Source: Nilaparvata lugens
Lineage: Eukaryota; Arthropoda; Insecta; Hemiptera; Delphacidae
DNA length: 64,000 nucleotides
Direction of reading: 5' to 3'
NCBI RefSeq assembly: GCF_014356525.2
Contig: NC_052516.1
Coordinates: forward strand, 27,601,796 to 27,665,795
Under the pieces are notes generated by a model. It worked only from the letters and a program-made list of their open reading frames with translations. It ran no database searches and was not told the origin of the DNA. Each line of letters starts with the position of its first letter. Position 1 is the first letter of the stretch. Below, in pieces: positions 47,655-59,328 of this stretch. A program made the position numbers and the translations under genes.

Positions 47655-48838
47655 TGACTCCACATATGTTCATCATGTGTATGATAAGTTATGTTCAATC
47701 TAATATAATCTAAAAGGATTGAGTTATCAACATTTTTTAAATAAATTTGGTCTAATCGCAGCTTTAAGGTCTTTGGTTTCAATATTTTGTTTTGCAGTCA
47801 TGGTATTATTATGCGTGCCCATCAGTATCAATATTCTCGCATTCGAAAAAACTAATTCAATAGGTGAATAAAAATAAACAAATGAACTAAATAATGCTGG
47901 AGAAATTATAATATTTTTAATTCTAAAAAATTAATTATTTTCATTAATTAATTTAAAATGAATTATTTTCATCAGATAGAAAGATCATCACTGAACTGGA
48001 TGAATTATATCATATGGAATACAAATTCAAACGTGAACTGATTTTGTTAACATTTAAAACAGTTGACATCTGGTACTTGTGGATGAGAATACTGCGTGAG
48101 GTCTGCTGTTCACAGAACTACTAGTCTATTCTGTTTATTATAATATATTTGCTTCTGTGCTAAATCAATTTAAATCAGGTTAAGCGTATTATAATTTTAT
48201 CTCCTACTCCCACTGGCGAACAAGAGTCTTCTTATGCCAGTGGTTTTTTCACTTACCGTTTATTATAATTACATTTTGGTTGGATTGTACTGTCATGTTG
48301 AGCTTTGTTTGATTTATGTATATGTATTTATGAGTGTGAAATAAATTTTAAATTTGATTGATGAGAGCAATCGATAGCAATAGTTGTACAAACCCACATA
48401 CGGTCAACGAGTCGAGGCTCCAGTTACCAGCAAGAACTCACTACGCTGGTTCAAATACTGCCCATAGAATTAATATGACTCTAGGGTACGGTATATGACT
48501 GCTAGGATTGACGCAAAATAATAATACAGAAAATCTCCTTCAAATTTTTAATAGACCAATAAATCCATGAATACATGATAAAATATCACTTAATACACTG
48601 GTAGAAATAATGAAGACAATTCACAGTATTTAATAATATTAAATAACAGTAATTAATAATAGTCCTAATGGTGTTCTTAATAGTTTTATTCCATTTGAGA
48701 TCTTGCAATCAGCTGAATTGAATGCTTGGTGCTCTATATCAATAGATACAGAAAATTTCAATGTGAGTAAAGCAAGTTACACACATCGATCGATTTTTTG
48801 CTGTCATTATGAGTTCTACCAGATTAAACAGAACTTGA
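47655..48838 (+). repeat. 1.18-kb tandem duplication, unit 1
   Basis: The unit starts at gttgactccacatatg and runs to ...accagattaaacagaac. It includes a LINE-tail-like segment at 48150-48470. No gene. Confidence 0.92.
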
Positions 48839-50020
48839 CTCCACATATGTTCATCATGTGTATGATAAGTTATGTTCAATCTAATATAATCTAAAAGGAT
48901 TGAGTTATCAACATTTTTTAAATAAATTTGGTCTAATCGCAGCTTTAAGGTCTTTGGTTTCAATATTTTGTTTTGCAGTCATGGTATTATTATGCGTGCC
49001 CATCAGTATCAATATTCTCGCATTCGAAAAAACTAATTCAATAGGTGAATAAAAATAAACAAATGAACTAAATAATGCTGGAGAAATTATAATATTTTTA
49101 ATTCTAAAAAATTAATTATTTTCATTAATTAATTTAAAATGAATTATTTTCATCAGATAGAAAGATCATCACTGAACTGGATGAATTATATCATATGGAA
49201 TACAAATTCAAACGTGAACTGATTTTGTTAACATTTAAAACAGTTGACATCTGGTACTTGTGGATGAGAATACTGCGTGAGGTCTGCTGTTCACAGAACT
49301 ACTAGTCTATTCTGTTTATTATAATATATTTGCTTCTGTGCTAAATCAATTTAAATCAGGTTAAGCGTATTATAATTTTATCTCCTACTCCCACTGGCGA
49401 ACAAGAGTCTTCTTATGCCAGTGGTTTTTTCACTTACCGTTTATTATAATTACATTTTGGTTGGATTGTACTGTCATGTTGAGCTTTGTTTGATTTATGT
49501 ATATGTATTTATGAGTGTGAAATAAATTTTAAATTTGATTGATGAGAGCAATCGATAGCAATAGTTGTACAAACCCACATACGGTCAACGAGTCGAGGCT
49601 CCAGTTACCAGCAAGAACTCACTACGCTGGTTCAAATACTGCCCATAGAATTAATATGACTCTAGGGTACGGTATATGACTGCTAGGATTGACGCAAAAT
49701 AATAATACAGAAAATCTCCTTCAAATTTTTAATAGACCAATAAATCCATGAATACATGATAAAATATCACTTAATACACTGGTAGAAATAATGAAGACAA
49801 TTCACAGTATTTAATAATATTAAATAACAGTAATTAATAATAGTCCTAATGGTGTTCTTAATAGTTTTATTCCATTTGAGATCTTGCAATCAGCTGAATT
49901 GAATGCTTGGTGCTCTATATCAATAGATACAGAAAATTTCAATGTGAGTAAAGCAAGTTACACACATCGATCGATTTTTTGCTGTCATTATGAGTTCTAC
50001 CAGATTAAACAGAACTTGAC
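48839..50020 (+). repeat. 1.18-kb tandem duplication, unit 2
   Basis: Offset of 1181 bp from unit 1 with near-perfect identity. The junction shares acttgac. Confidence 0.92.
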
Positions 50021-50369
50021 AAACATCATCTGTTTAATCTAATACAATTATAAGGACGGCAAAAAATCGTACGTCCAAAAATCGATGTGTGGGTAACTGG
50101 CTTTAGGGTGGGTGCACACATAGGGCGGGCATCAGGCGTTCCGAGTTCTGCCGTTCTTGGAGCATGAATACATGGAAACTGAATTTAATTATTGAACTAT
50201 TACGAGAAAAGAGCCACTAATCATATTATTGAATTGAAACTGAAGCTACATGTGTCGATCAGACACCTCACCTGAACCATTGTGTACCAGAGTGACACAA
50301 AGATGGTCAGGGTCTCATTTGAAGTCCTAAGGGCAATATGACACATGAGAAGCTGTGTAGCTCACTCTA

Positions 50370-50765
50370 TACAGAGTCGTGCGTTTTGAATCAGTAAAAA
50401 AAGTATCTCAGATTTGGCTGAAATATGCACCATAGATGAAACTACCTGAGAAATGTCGGAACCAAATTTGGCACCCCTAGCTACTATACAGAGTGAGCTA
50501 TGCAGCTTCAAACACAAAATTTGCAAATTTCCAAACGGCCATATCTAATGAAAGGTGAGGAATTTTGCAAATCGGATTCCAGATTCGTGTTCCTCGCATC
50601 AAAGAGCATAAGGTCACGAAGTTTGAGCAATTTCTATTTCCCACAAAAAAATAGGAAAACCCGTGGACGCATCGTGCGCTTTGAAACAGTGAAAAAAGGG
50701 ACTCAGATTTGGCTGAAATTTGCACCATGAATGAAGCTTTACCTGAGAAATGTCGGAGTGTCAGA
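50370..50765 (+). repeat. Isolated copy of the ~308-bp satellite
   Basis: It carries the satellite strings (agatttggctgaaat.tgcaccat, cagcttcaaacacaaaatttgc, aacggccatatctaatgaa, gcataaggtcacgaagtttg). It is more diverged than the array at 41.5-43.1 kb and spans a bit more than one unit. Confidence 0.88.
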
Positions 50766-50879
50766 GTGTGGGTGTTTATATGGCCAGAAAACTATGCTGG
50801 TGTCACTGAGGGTGGGTTGAAAGTGAGGAGCATTAGGGTGGGTGGAACTGCTAGACCCTCATGGTGACTCCAGAGTGTG

Positions 50880-51435
50880 AAAAAGGGAGGACTAGAAAGC
50901 CAAAATGACCCGCAATAAGATGCGACAGGTTCTGAAGCTGGTGGATGATGGCTAACAGCTGGTTGCAGCGAGGTGTGTCACAGTCAGAAGAGACATGGCT
51001 GTCGTCCTGGGAAAGGACGATCAAGTGGCGAAACTGAAGGCTGAAGGCCTGTCGGTGGCTGAGCCCAAGTGATTGCCCTCAAAGGTGAAGCTTTTTGATC
51101 TCAGCGAGGAGGAGTTTTTGGGATGTCTGATTCGTCAGAGGATTGAAGAGGAGGGAAGGGAAGCATCTCGCAAAGAGGTTGAGGTCTTCCGGAAATTCAT
51201 TGGTGGATTGGATGATCTTTGCAACTATGTGTTGGAGTGCAGTCCGAGTATGCGTGAGCGTGTATTATGTGGATTGGCGCTGCTGTCATGTGATTGACTG
51301 GCTGGCTCATCTGCGCTGCCTTTGCTGCTTGTCATATGGACATGTGGCGAGGGTGTGCAGGCTCGAGACAGCGGTCTGCAGAAAGGAGGGGCACAGTGAG
51401 GCGTTTGCAAGGCGCGTGCTCCGGTTTGTGTGAGT
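50880..51435 (+). pseudogene. R1-clade-like LINE ORF1 (gag-like) remnant
   Basis: KVKLFDLSEEEFLGCLIRQ and LECSPSMRERVL, and in a shifted frame WLAHLRCLCCLSYGHVARVC, where C-x2-C-x4-H-x4-C is a CCHC zinc knuckle. Upstream, GC-rich degenerate codons include LKAEGLSVAEPK. Stops and frameshifts throughout. Confidence 0.72.
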
Positions 51436-51758
51436 TTCAGTTTCAGTTTTTTAGGTCTTCAACACAGTCAATAGACCGGGGAAATGTGAAATCTTAATAA
51501 TTCAATTGTCTGATATTAATAATCTGACTCCACAAATGTTGGAAAGTATGTTCCTCTGAGTATTCAGGGACTGTAAAAAGTAGTATGGCCTGTAATGTGC
51601 GTGCGCGGGGCGGTTGGCGGATCACTCAGTGATGCTGATGGTTGTCCTTGAAACGGCAACACTACTTCGTTTAGATTGTTGGTCTGATTGGCAGAATCAA
51701 CCATATAAGTTGATGAATGTACAGTAATCTGCTGCCTTGTTAGTCTATTCTGTGCTAA

Positions 51759-53616
51759 GTCATCCTTTTCATGGTCATTGACCAGGATCAGTCCTACAAA
51801 TATAAATGCTAATCAAAAAATAATTTCTAGAATAGTGAAAGAAACAATGACAGCCTCTTGTAGATTAGCATTATGGCAAGACATTGATATAAAATACATA
51901 AAGATTTCTGGGGTTCATCTTTTGGATGGGGTTGGATAAAAAACAAACCCTAGAGGATTATTGGAGTAAAAATTTGTTATACAAAAATTCAATTTCTAAA
52001 ATAAAATCCCGAAAAATGTTTCAATTGATTTTGAATAATGTTCATTTCTGTGACAATGAAAATAGGGATCCTGATGACAAACTTTATAAAGTTAGTAAAC
52101 TTATAGAACTAATGAATAGGAAATTCCAAGAGGCTTATTCACCGGGAGAAAATATATGTATTGACGAAACAATGGTGACATTTCGTGGGAGGTTGGGGTT
52201 TCGTCAATACATTCCTGGAAAACGGTTTAAGTATGGGGTAAAGGTTTACAAAGTGTGTTCTGAGGGGGGCTATACCTTGAAAACCAAAGTTTATAAAGGA
52301 AAAGAGTTTTCTAGTGGAGATGTAACATTCTGTACTGTTCTTGAATTGATGGAAGGTCTCCTCAATGCCAATAGAAAACTTTTCACTGATAATTTTTATA
52401 CAAGTGTCAATTTGGCCAACCATTTGTTAGAGAAAAAACTCACCTTGTTGGCACTTTACGTAGTAGACGTAAAAATAATCCCTCACCTGACATAAAGAAG
52501 AAACTTGGCAAGGGTGAAATGTTTGCACTACAAAGTAAAGGTAAAGTTAGTTATAGTGGGCAAATGGAGAGATGAAAGAGAAGTTTTATTCCTTACAACC
52601 AAACATGATCCTCAGCTTATTGAAGTAAATACAAGACGGGGACCAGTTTTGAAACCAAATGCCATTGTTGACTATAACAAAGCCAAGACATACATCGATT
52701 TATCCGATCAAAGAAAGTCTTATTCAAGCCCAATCAGAAAAAGCATTAGGTGGTATAGGAAGGTAGGAATAGAACTACTGTGCAATACTGCGTTGGTCAA
52801 TGCTCATTATCTATATGAAAAAGTTACGGGAAAGAAAATGAAGATAATAAAGTTTAGGGAATCTGTAACACTTGCTTTACTCCACATGGAAGAAACTGCA
52901 CCTACTCTACCAATATCAGAGCATAGGATTGTTGAAACAGAAAATAGACGTCATTGTAATTCATGTTACACAAAATTGTCCAAAGCCTATGGAAGCGGAA
53001 ATGCTATCAAGAATAGCAAACAGGTGTCTCTGAAATGCATTGCATGTCCTCAAAATTATATGTGTATCGATGGCTTCTTTGAACTTCACAAAAGTACACC
53101 AATGAAATAATACATACACATGAACTATATCTTTTACTTATGAACTGTGACTAATGTTCAATTATTTTTACATTTTGACAAGACATTTCTTATGTATTTT
53201 TTTGCTTTCAATTTATTACTGATACATTATATTTCATTGGACCACTAAATCTGTATTTTATTGTCTATCACCTAGATGCATGTGTGAATTGAAATCAATT
53301 AGAATATCATTATAAAGATGTGCATCACATTCAATGCACATGGCCTTTGATGGAGATTCCACTTTTTTTTCAACAAGCCATGTGCATCATATAAGATCAT
53401 TGCTTTAAAATGAAAGAAAATGGTGAAGTATGAGTAATGATGAAATATATAGTAATATTAGCCAATTTTGAGGGTACTAAGCCAAAAAAATGACCTTGGC
53501 CAATATCAAGATTCTTCAGAAACATGCATGGCAGTCAAAGTGTCTTTCACTTTTAAGATATTCTCAACTTGGAGTTGAACAACATTGATCGTGGTCAATG
53601 ACCATGAAAAGGATGA
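51759..53616 (+). mobile_element. piggyBac-like element 1, decayed
   Basis: An inverted pair of 30 bp (GTCATCCTTTTCATGGTCAT at 51759, inverse ending at 53616, one mismatch) brackets a piggyBac-type transposase. These may be subterminal rather than terminal repeats, since no CCC/TTAA ends are seen there. Confidence 0.65.
51926..53110 (+). pseudogene. piggyBac (PGBD4-like) transposase, broken
   Basis: Sequence upstream of 51926 in the same frame (FLGFIFW) shows that the N-terminus is truncated. DYWSKNLLYKN, CIDETMVTFRGR (first Asp), LFTDNFYTSVNL (second Asp), YIDLSDQRKSY (third Asp), ELLCNTALVNAHYLYEK and a Cys-rich end (RHCNSCYTKL; LKCIACPQNYMC) follow the family order. Between about 52450 and 52545 two compensating indels put ~30 codons out of frame, giving TAA at 52493. 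Confidence 0.85.
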
Positions 53617-54450
53617 CATAATTGGCAAAAAAGTGACTATTGAAGCTCGAGTAAACAAAGGGTTGTCTTTCAGTTTGAGGCTATTCTCAACTGGGAGTTG
53701 AACATCATTGATCCTGGACAATGACCATGAAAAGGATGACATAATTGGCAAAAAAGTGGCTATTGAAGCTCGAGTAAACAAAGGGTTGTCTTTCAGTTTC
53801 AAGCTATTCTCAACTGAGAGTTGAACAACATTGATCCTGGTCATGACCATGAAAAGGATGACATAATTGGCAAAAAAGTGACTATTGAAGCTCGAGTAAA
53901 CAAAGGGTTGTCTTTCAGTTTGAGGCTATTCTCAACTGGGAGTTGAACAACATTGATCCTGGACAATGACCATGAAAAGGATGACATAATTGGCAAAAAA
54001 GTGGCTATTGAAGCACGAGTAAACAAAGGGTTGTCTTTCAGTTTCAAGCTATTCTCAACTGGGAGTTGAACAACATTGATCCTGGACAATGTCCATGAAA
54101 AGGATGACATAATTGGCAAAAAAGTGACTATTGAAGCTCGAGTAAACAAAGGGTTGTCTTTCAGTTTGAGGCTATTCTCAACTGGGAGTTGAACAACATT
54201 GATCCTGGACAATGACCATGAAAAGGATGACATAATTGGCAAAAAAGTGGCTATTGAAGCTCGAGTAAACAAAGGGTTGTCTTTCAGTTTCAAGCTATTC
54301 TCAACTGGGAGTTGAACAACATTGATCCTGGACAATGTCCATGAAAAGGATGACATAATTGGCAAAAAAGTGGCTATTGAAGCTCGAGTAAACAAAGGGT
54401 TGTCTTTCAGTTTGAAGCTATTCTCAACTGGGAGTTGAACAACATTGATC
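53540..54450 (+). repeat. 123-bp minisatellite, about 7 units in AB dimers
   Basis: The box caatgaccatgaaaaggatg recurs about every 123 bp from 53596 to about 54350. Units alternate between a type with gtgactattg/tttgaggct and one with gtggctattg/tttcaagct. The box is the inverted repeat of piggyBac element 1. Because 123 is a multiple of 3, the minus strand stays open for hundreds of codons with a 41-residue period; no functional protein is implied. Confidence 0.92.
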
Positions 54451-54928
54451 GATCATTGCAGATGACACTGTTGCAGTGCCTGATTACCATCCATCAGAAG
54501 GGGAGCAACAACAAGGCGCAAGTGGGCAACGTTCATCAATACTTTTGCACCTACATAATAGTGAAAACCACGAGGGAAAGTCTTCATCAGAGTCCATACA
54601 ATTGGATGAATTAACAGAGAATCCAACAGATTTATCTGATAGGAATATTTCAACAGGAGTTTTTGATCCAAATGTGCCATCAACCAGTCAACAAAGCTCA
54701 AATTTTACAACTAATAACAGTGACACCTTCACAACTATGTCAATAGACAGTGACAGCCACGATGATGACGAAGATGCCGAATATCATCCATCATCAAGTG
54801 ACAATTCATCAGATGAATCCTGCACTGACATGAATGTGGACATGACAGAAGTGACTGATATCAACAGATCTCTTAAATCACAAGTGACTTGTATTGATGC
54901 CCATGAAAATAATATTTATCTTCTGTAG
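54449..54928 (+). pseudogene. piggyBac element 2 transposase, N-terminal acidic part
   Basis: Open from 54449, first ATG at 54737 (MSIDSDSHDDDEDAEYHPSS). An acidic, Ser-rich, unstructured N-terminus is typical of piggyBac transposases. It ends at TAG 54926-54928, in a different frame from the catalytic ORF, which is open from 54913; the 16-nt overlap places the single frame change there. Confidence 0.75.
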
Positions 54929-54948
54929 TTAGTCACAAAAATATTGTT

Positions 54949-56487
54949 TTGTCAAAAAAAAGGAGTTTATCTGGCAAGAATGGACATAAATGGTCATCAA
55001 AGCCAAGAACTAGAACCAATAGACCTCAAAGAAGAAATATTATTCATTTTCGTCAAAGACCAGTCAATAATGCCCAGAATATTACAAGACCTGTGGACTG
55101 TTTTAAAATTTTTATCTCCCCCAGTATTGTGGATGATATTGTGAAATACACAAATGAAGAAATATCTATGAGAAGTAAGAGTTATCGACAACAATCTGCT
55201 ACTGTATCACCAACCAATTCAGTTGAAATCGATGCTTTGCTAGGACTCTTAGTGTTAACAGCTGCCATGAAAGACAACCATCTCACTTCTAAAGAACTTT
55301 TTGAACCTACCTTTAGTGGAACACGCTATATTTCGGCTATGAGTAGAGATAGATTTGATTTTCTGCTGAACACATTACGATTTGATGATAAAGGCACCCG
55401 CTCTGAACGTCGAAAAGTAGACAAATTAGCTCCCATAAGAGATATTTGGGAAAAGTTCATGGATTCCTGCAAAAGTAATTACTGCCCTGGTTCATATGTT
55501 ACAATAGATGAGCAACTGCTAGGCTTTAGAGGACGTTGTCCATTCAAAATGTATCTTCCCTCAAAGCCAAACAAATATGGCATTAAAATAATGATGCTGT
55601 GTGATGTGAAAACAAAATATCTGATCAATGGAATTCCATACTTGGGGAAGGACTCCAACCCATCTGGTCTGCCCTTAGGAGCTTATTATACAAAAGAACT
55701 CACCAAAACAATTCATGGTACAAATAGGAATGTAACCATGGATAATTGGTTTACATCCATCCCACTAGCAAAGGATATGTTGAGCAGTCATCAGCTGACA
55801 ATAGTTGGAACTCTACGTAGTAACAAAAAGAAGATCCCTCCTGAAATGAGCAATGAGAAGTCAAGGAAGATAGGTTCTGTAATGTTCGCTTACGATAACG
55901 AACTGGTTTTAGTATCATACAAGGCAAAGAAGTCTCAAATGGTGTTTCTACTCTCCACTACTCACGAAAATGGTACTGTATCTGAAACAACAGGAAAACC
56001 AGATATAGTTGAATTTTATAATCCAACAAAGGGCGCAGTTGACACGTTTGATGAGATGTCAAGTAACATGTCATGCAGCCGCAAGACACAGCGATGGCCA
56101 CTGTGCATTTTTTATGGAATGGTCAACAGCACTTTAGTCAATGCCTATGTGATATATGTTCATAATACAGTAAAGGAAAAGAAGAAGCCAATCAACCGGA
56201 GAGAGTTTGCTAAGCAAGTATGTGAGGAGCTAACAAAACCGCACCTGCAGAACCGAATTGAAGTACCGACCCTGCGAAAGAATCTGAAAACAAATATTGG
56301 AGAGATACTTGGAACAGAAGCTGGACAAAGTGACCCTGAACTTCACGGACAAGCTGAGAGAAAGATATGTGCATTTTGTCCATCTAAAATAAGAAGAATG
56401 ACAAGGTTCTCCTGCTTCAAATGCAAAAAGTTTCACTGTCTACAACATCAATCAAAAATGTGTACAAATTGTTCATCATTGGACTAA
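54949..56487 (+). CDS. piggyBac transposase, catalytic and Cys-rich domains intact
   Basis: A continuous 513-codon frame with LSGKNGHKWSS, then CFKIFISPSIVDDIVKYTN, YVTIDEQLLGFRGR (first Asp), VTMDNWFTSIPLAKDML (second Asp), TKGAVDTFDEM (third Asp), FYGMVNSTLVNAYVIY and RREFAKQVCEEL. The C-terminal cysteine-rich domain is CAFCPSKIRR, CFKCKKFHC and MCTNC. It would excise and insert at TTAA. There is no ATG at the start of this frame (it begins at a TTG), so it needs the N-terminal ORF through a frame change; the first in-frame ATG lies well inside the domain. Low decay suggests recent activity or an assembly indel. Confidence 0.88.
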   Translation: MSKKRSLSGKNGHKWSSKPRTRTNRPQRRNIIHFRQRPVNNAQNITRPVDCFKIFISPSIVDDIVKYTNEEISMRSKSYRQQSATVSPTNSVEIDALLGLLVLTAAMKDNHLTSKELFEPTFSGTRYISAMSRDRFDFLLNTLRFDDKGTRSERRKVDKLAPIRDIWEKFMDSCKSNYCPGSYVTIDEQLLGFRGRCPFKMYLPSKPNKYGIKIMMLCDVKTKYLINGIPYLGKDSNPSGLPLGAYYTKELTKTIHGTNRNVTMDNWFTSIPLAKDMLSSHQLTIVGTLRSNKKKIPPEMSNEKSRKIGSVMFAYDNELVLVSYKAKKSQMVFLLSTTHENGTVSETTGKPDIVEFYNPTKGAVDTFDEMSSNMSCSRKTQRWPLCIFYGMVNSTLVNAYVIYVHNTVKEKKKPINRREFAKQVCEELTKPHLQNRIEVPTLRKNLKTNIGEILGTEAGQSDPELHGQAERKICAFCPSKIRRMTRFSCFKCKKFHCLQHQSKMCTNCSSLD

Positions 56488-56662
56488 ATTCATGAAACAT
56501 CCTCAAATATTGTAAGTAATGCCTTTCTGCATCATTTAATTCTGTATCAATAAAATAGTTATTTTAAAAACATTTTTTTTTAGTTCCTCTACCAAGGTAG
56601 TCTGACAGACGAATGATTATGAATAGTGCTACAATAATAGGAGATTATGAATCTAGGGTTAA

Positions 56663-57226
56663 TTGTGTTTTTTTTAAAACGTTAATTGTGTGTTTCAATA
56701 AACTTTCTGACAAATATCTGCATATTATTTGATATAATTTCACTTGAAAAACTACTCTTCATCATTATGATTATGACAACCAGACGTAGCCTAATGAATT
56801 GAATAAAAAAATATATATCATAATATAATGATGAAGAGTACTTATTAAGGTATATTACATTATATTATGTATATATTACTCACTTTTTGTGGAGTTCAAT
56901 ACTTATTATTGTATGTTTTACAAGAGATTCAAGGAATGAATTCTGATGGTGGCTACTACTGGTTTCCTACAATGGCTACTACTGAATAGGATGGCTACTA
57001 CTGATGTAAGATCCCGATTTGCTTTTCTTCAATTTATTAGAAATTTCACAATGCATTCGATTTTCTTAGAACAAGCATCTGAAAGATTAGATTTCAAAGA
57101 ATATGAAGAACTAGAAAAATTGAGGAAAAATCCAAAAATAAAGAATCTGGTGTGGCGCAATCACACAACTTTCCTTGCCGTTATGAAAATTGATCACCTG
57201 ACGCTAGTGTTCAGTGGCTATCTTTA
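56663..57226. other. Spacer with fragment of a dispersed repeat
   Basis: 57145-57215 (tctggtgtggcgcaatcacacaactttccttgccg...cctgacgctagtg) is nearly the same as 62530-62598. The rest is AT-rich. Confidence 0.55.
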
Positions 57227-57472
57227 GCTTCAGTTTCAATTTAGTAATTTGATGCATGATACATGTTGCATGCAAGTGATACAAGGCAGCACTTGGAAAA
57301 TTTTAGTCAAGGTGCCCCCATAAGGGGTATCCCTCTCATTTGAAGTCGTAGGGACAATCTGATACCTGTTTAGGGGTCATTGTTTTTGGATTGCCAATCC
57401 ATGCCAATGCCCTGTATCACTTGCATGCAACATGTATCATGCAACAAATTATTAATTTGGAAATGAAGCTAC
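57227..57472. mobile_element. MITE with ~60-bp arms
   Basis: agcttcagtttcaatttagt...catgttgcatgcaagtgatac and its inverse gtatcacttgcatgcaacatg...gaaatgaagct. The middle contains ctctcatttgaagtcgtagggacaat, also seen near 50305, close to the isolated satellite copy. Confidence 0.82.
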
Positions 57473-58136
57473 AGATACTAGGAGGCCCTACCTCTCTATC
57501 TGATAGTATCTTGTCTTTACCAATTTATCTCCAATTGAGAAATCCAACTAGAACGCTTTTATTCGACTTCCCCCATTTTATACATAGAAATAACGTGTAT
57601 CGCAAAACTCGGAACACCTGACCACTCCCTTTGTGACCACCCTTATTCTTGAATATACTATTGAATATCAATTATTGCGCTCATAGAAAAAGCACAAATT
57701 ATGTAATTCTATTACATTTGAACCTTCTCAGAGTTTTCACATTACTTATTAATTTTCCAGCTTTGAGATCCAGAACTGAGAAAGTTTCATTAGGTCCCAT
57801 ATATTTGGGATGTAAGTTAATCTTCACTGAAACATATGAATTGAGTTCGTAAATATTATGACTAAAAAGTATCAGTTAATACATTGTATGATAATGTAGA
57901 CTACTATAAATATAAATAGTTGACAATATAAATCATAAATAACGTAATTAACAGTAGGACAGTTTGAAACCTTGCTTTGTAGAAAATAAATTCAAGAAAT
58001 TGAATTAAAAGTACTGATGGCCTTCTCACAAACTTAATATAAACAAATGTTTTCATCCTAAATGCTTTTTCTGTCTCATTAACTCATTATCAATACTTAA
58101 TGGCAACCAGATTTAATGATCAGGGTTCGATAATTG
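57473..58136. other. Spacer, no recognised gene
   Basis: A short frame at 57480-57620 faintly resembles a LINE RT C-terminus, but the evidence is too weak to call. Confidence 0.35.
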
Positions 58137-58920
58137 AGGGCCGTATCTATGAACGAATCTAGGAACATGCTTGAAAAACCATTTATTAGTTAAAAATCGT
58201 TTCCCGATGGTTCGAAACCCACCTAGAACCAATCATATCTCACCATTATTCATCTCATAACCCACGCACAAGCCTAGAGCTCAAGTGGGCATCATCCACG
58301 GCAAAAAATGCAAGATTCGCTAAGAAATAAAATGCATTATTGATTACTTCCTTCATCCAAAAAATAAATGAATAATTATTCACTAGTATATGGGGGCAAA
58401 GAGGAGACTACAGGATGATACAGAGACTCATACCTCTGTAAAGATTTTCCTAAATTTGATTATTGCTATTTATAGTATACTAAAGTAATTCATTTGTAAT
58501 AATAAATAAAAGACAATTGAAAAAAAGTCAGATAGAATGGAAATGAAACCCAAGACTGACGCATCAATGGCAGACTAATGGGCTCGCAAATTAAATTACT
58601 TTTACAATAAAATTACAATGAACTATTTTACAAATACAGGTATAAAATCATGTTGTTAGAACATAATTTTTTCTCAAGATTCTAAAGACGAATGCACACA
58701 GTGGCAGAAGAAATCAAACGTAGGCATTCAAACGTTTGATTTTTTAGTTTACAGTAATCATAAATTTGATTTTTTTCTGCTACTGTGTAGCATATTATGC
58801 AGATAATGCAGACAGACGGACGTCAAATTTCAAAAACCTGGGGAGGGAATTTTCCTCGGTCTGTCTGCATACGTCCGTCAGTTGTGTGCGTTTGTGGTGT
58901 TCATAAATACGACCCTTAAT
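58137..58920. mobile_element. Possible 0.78-kb TIR element
   Basis: gagggccgtatctatgaac at 58137 and, inverted, ttaagggtcgtatttatgaac at about 58900-58918. The interior is non-coding and contains a SINE-like copy (58200-58310, minus) and a short inverted pair (cagacagacgg / ccgtcagttg). Confidence 0.5.
58200..58310 (-). repeat. SINE-like repeat, minus-strand copy
   Basis: Inverse of the sequence at 3415 and 27256 (ctcataacccacgcacaagcctagagctcaagtgggcatcatcc), preceded on the plus strand by ggttcgaaaccc, a possible pol-III B box. Confidence 0.5.
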
Positions 58921-59205
58921 ATTGTCATGTCATGCATGATACAATCACAGTACGATTCACATAATTTGGCAGCTTGTTTTAGAGCATAGGGCGGCCGAGC
59001 TTAACCTGAACCTTATTGCTGCCAAACCATCATACTTTCAGTGAATATTTTACAGTAATCGATTGAAAGAGTATTTGGCCGAATTCTATAAAATTTGTAG
59101 ATCAGTCTTTACAAGACTCAAGCGTTAAAAATAATAGTATTTTGCCACATTATTGCAATTTGAATAGATATCTTCAATATGAAGCAGAGTATAAATAATA
59201 AAATA

Positions 59206-59328
59206 TTATAATGGTGTTTTAGACTCCGTTGCCTTAGCTTCTTTGGCTTTTCTGTGTTCTTCGGATATCCTGCCGCGCAGTCTTTCGATGTGAGATCTTT
59301 TCAGCGTGCCTGGTATTCTGAACACATT
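59206..59328 (-). CDS. GRTP1: GRTP1-like terminal exon
   Basis: The acceptor read on the minus strand is ttcgcag|AAT, phase 0. It encodes 40 residues, a Lys/Glu-rich tail ending KTPL, then TAA. It is too short to stand out as an ORF; identified by similarity of FRIPGTLKRSHIERLRG to the SEPGSL..LR segment of GRTP1 proteins. Confidence 0.82.
   Translation of the reverse strand, partial: NVFRIPGTLKRSHIERLRGRISEEHRKAKEAKATESKTPL

Larger units (their letters stand above)
54449..56658 (+). mobile_element. piggyBac-like element 2, nearly intact transposase
   Basis: The right end at 56656-56662 reads CTAGGG|TTAA, the expected piggyBac terminus and target site. No matching TTAACCCTAG left end was found; the left side runs into the 123-bp minisatellite. 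The element is younger-looking than element 1. Confidence 0.72.

Noticed and set aside
53506..54395. Minus-strand ORFs with a 41-residue repeating unit
   Set aside because: A direct consequence of a 123-bp tandem repeat; no start context, homology or splice support.
57391..57621. Possible LINE RT C-terminal fragment
   Set aside because: Only a vague resemblance over ~40 residues, overlapping a MITE arm.
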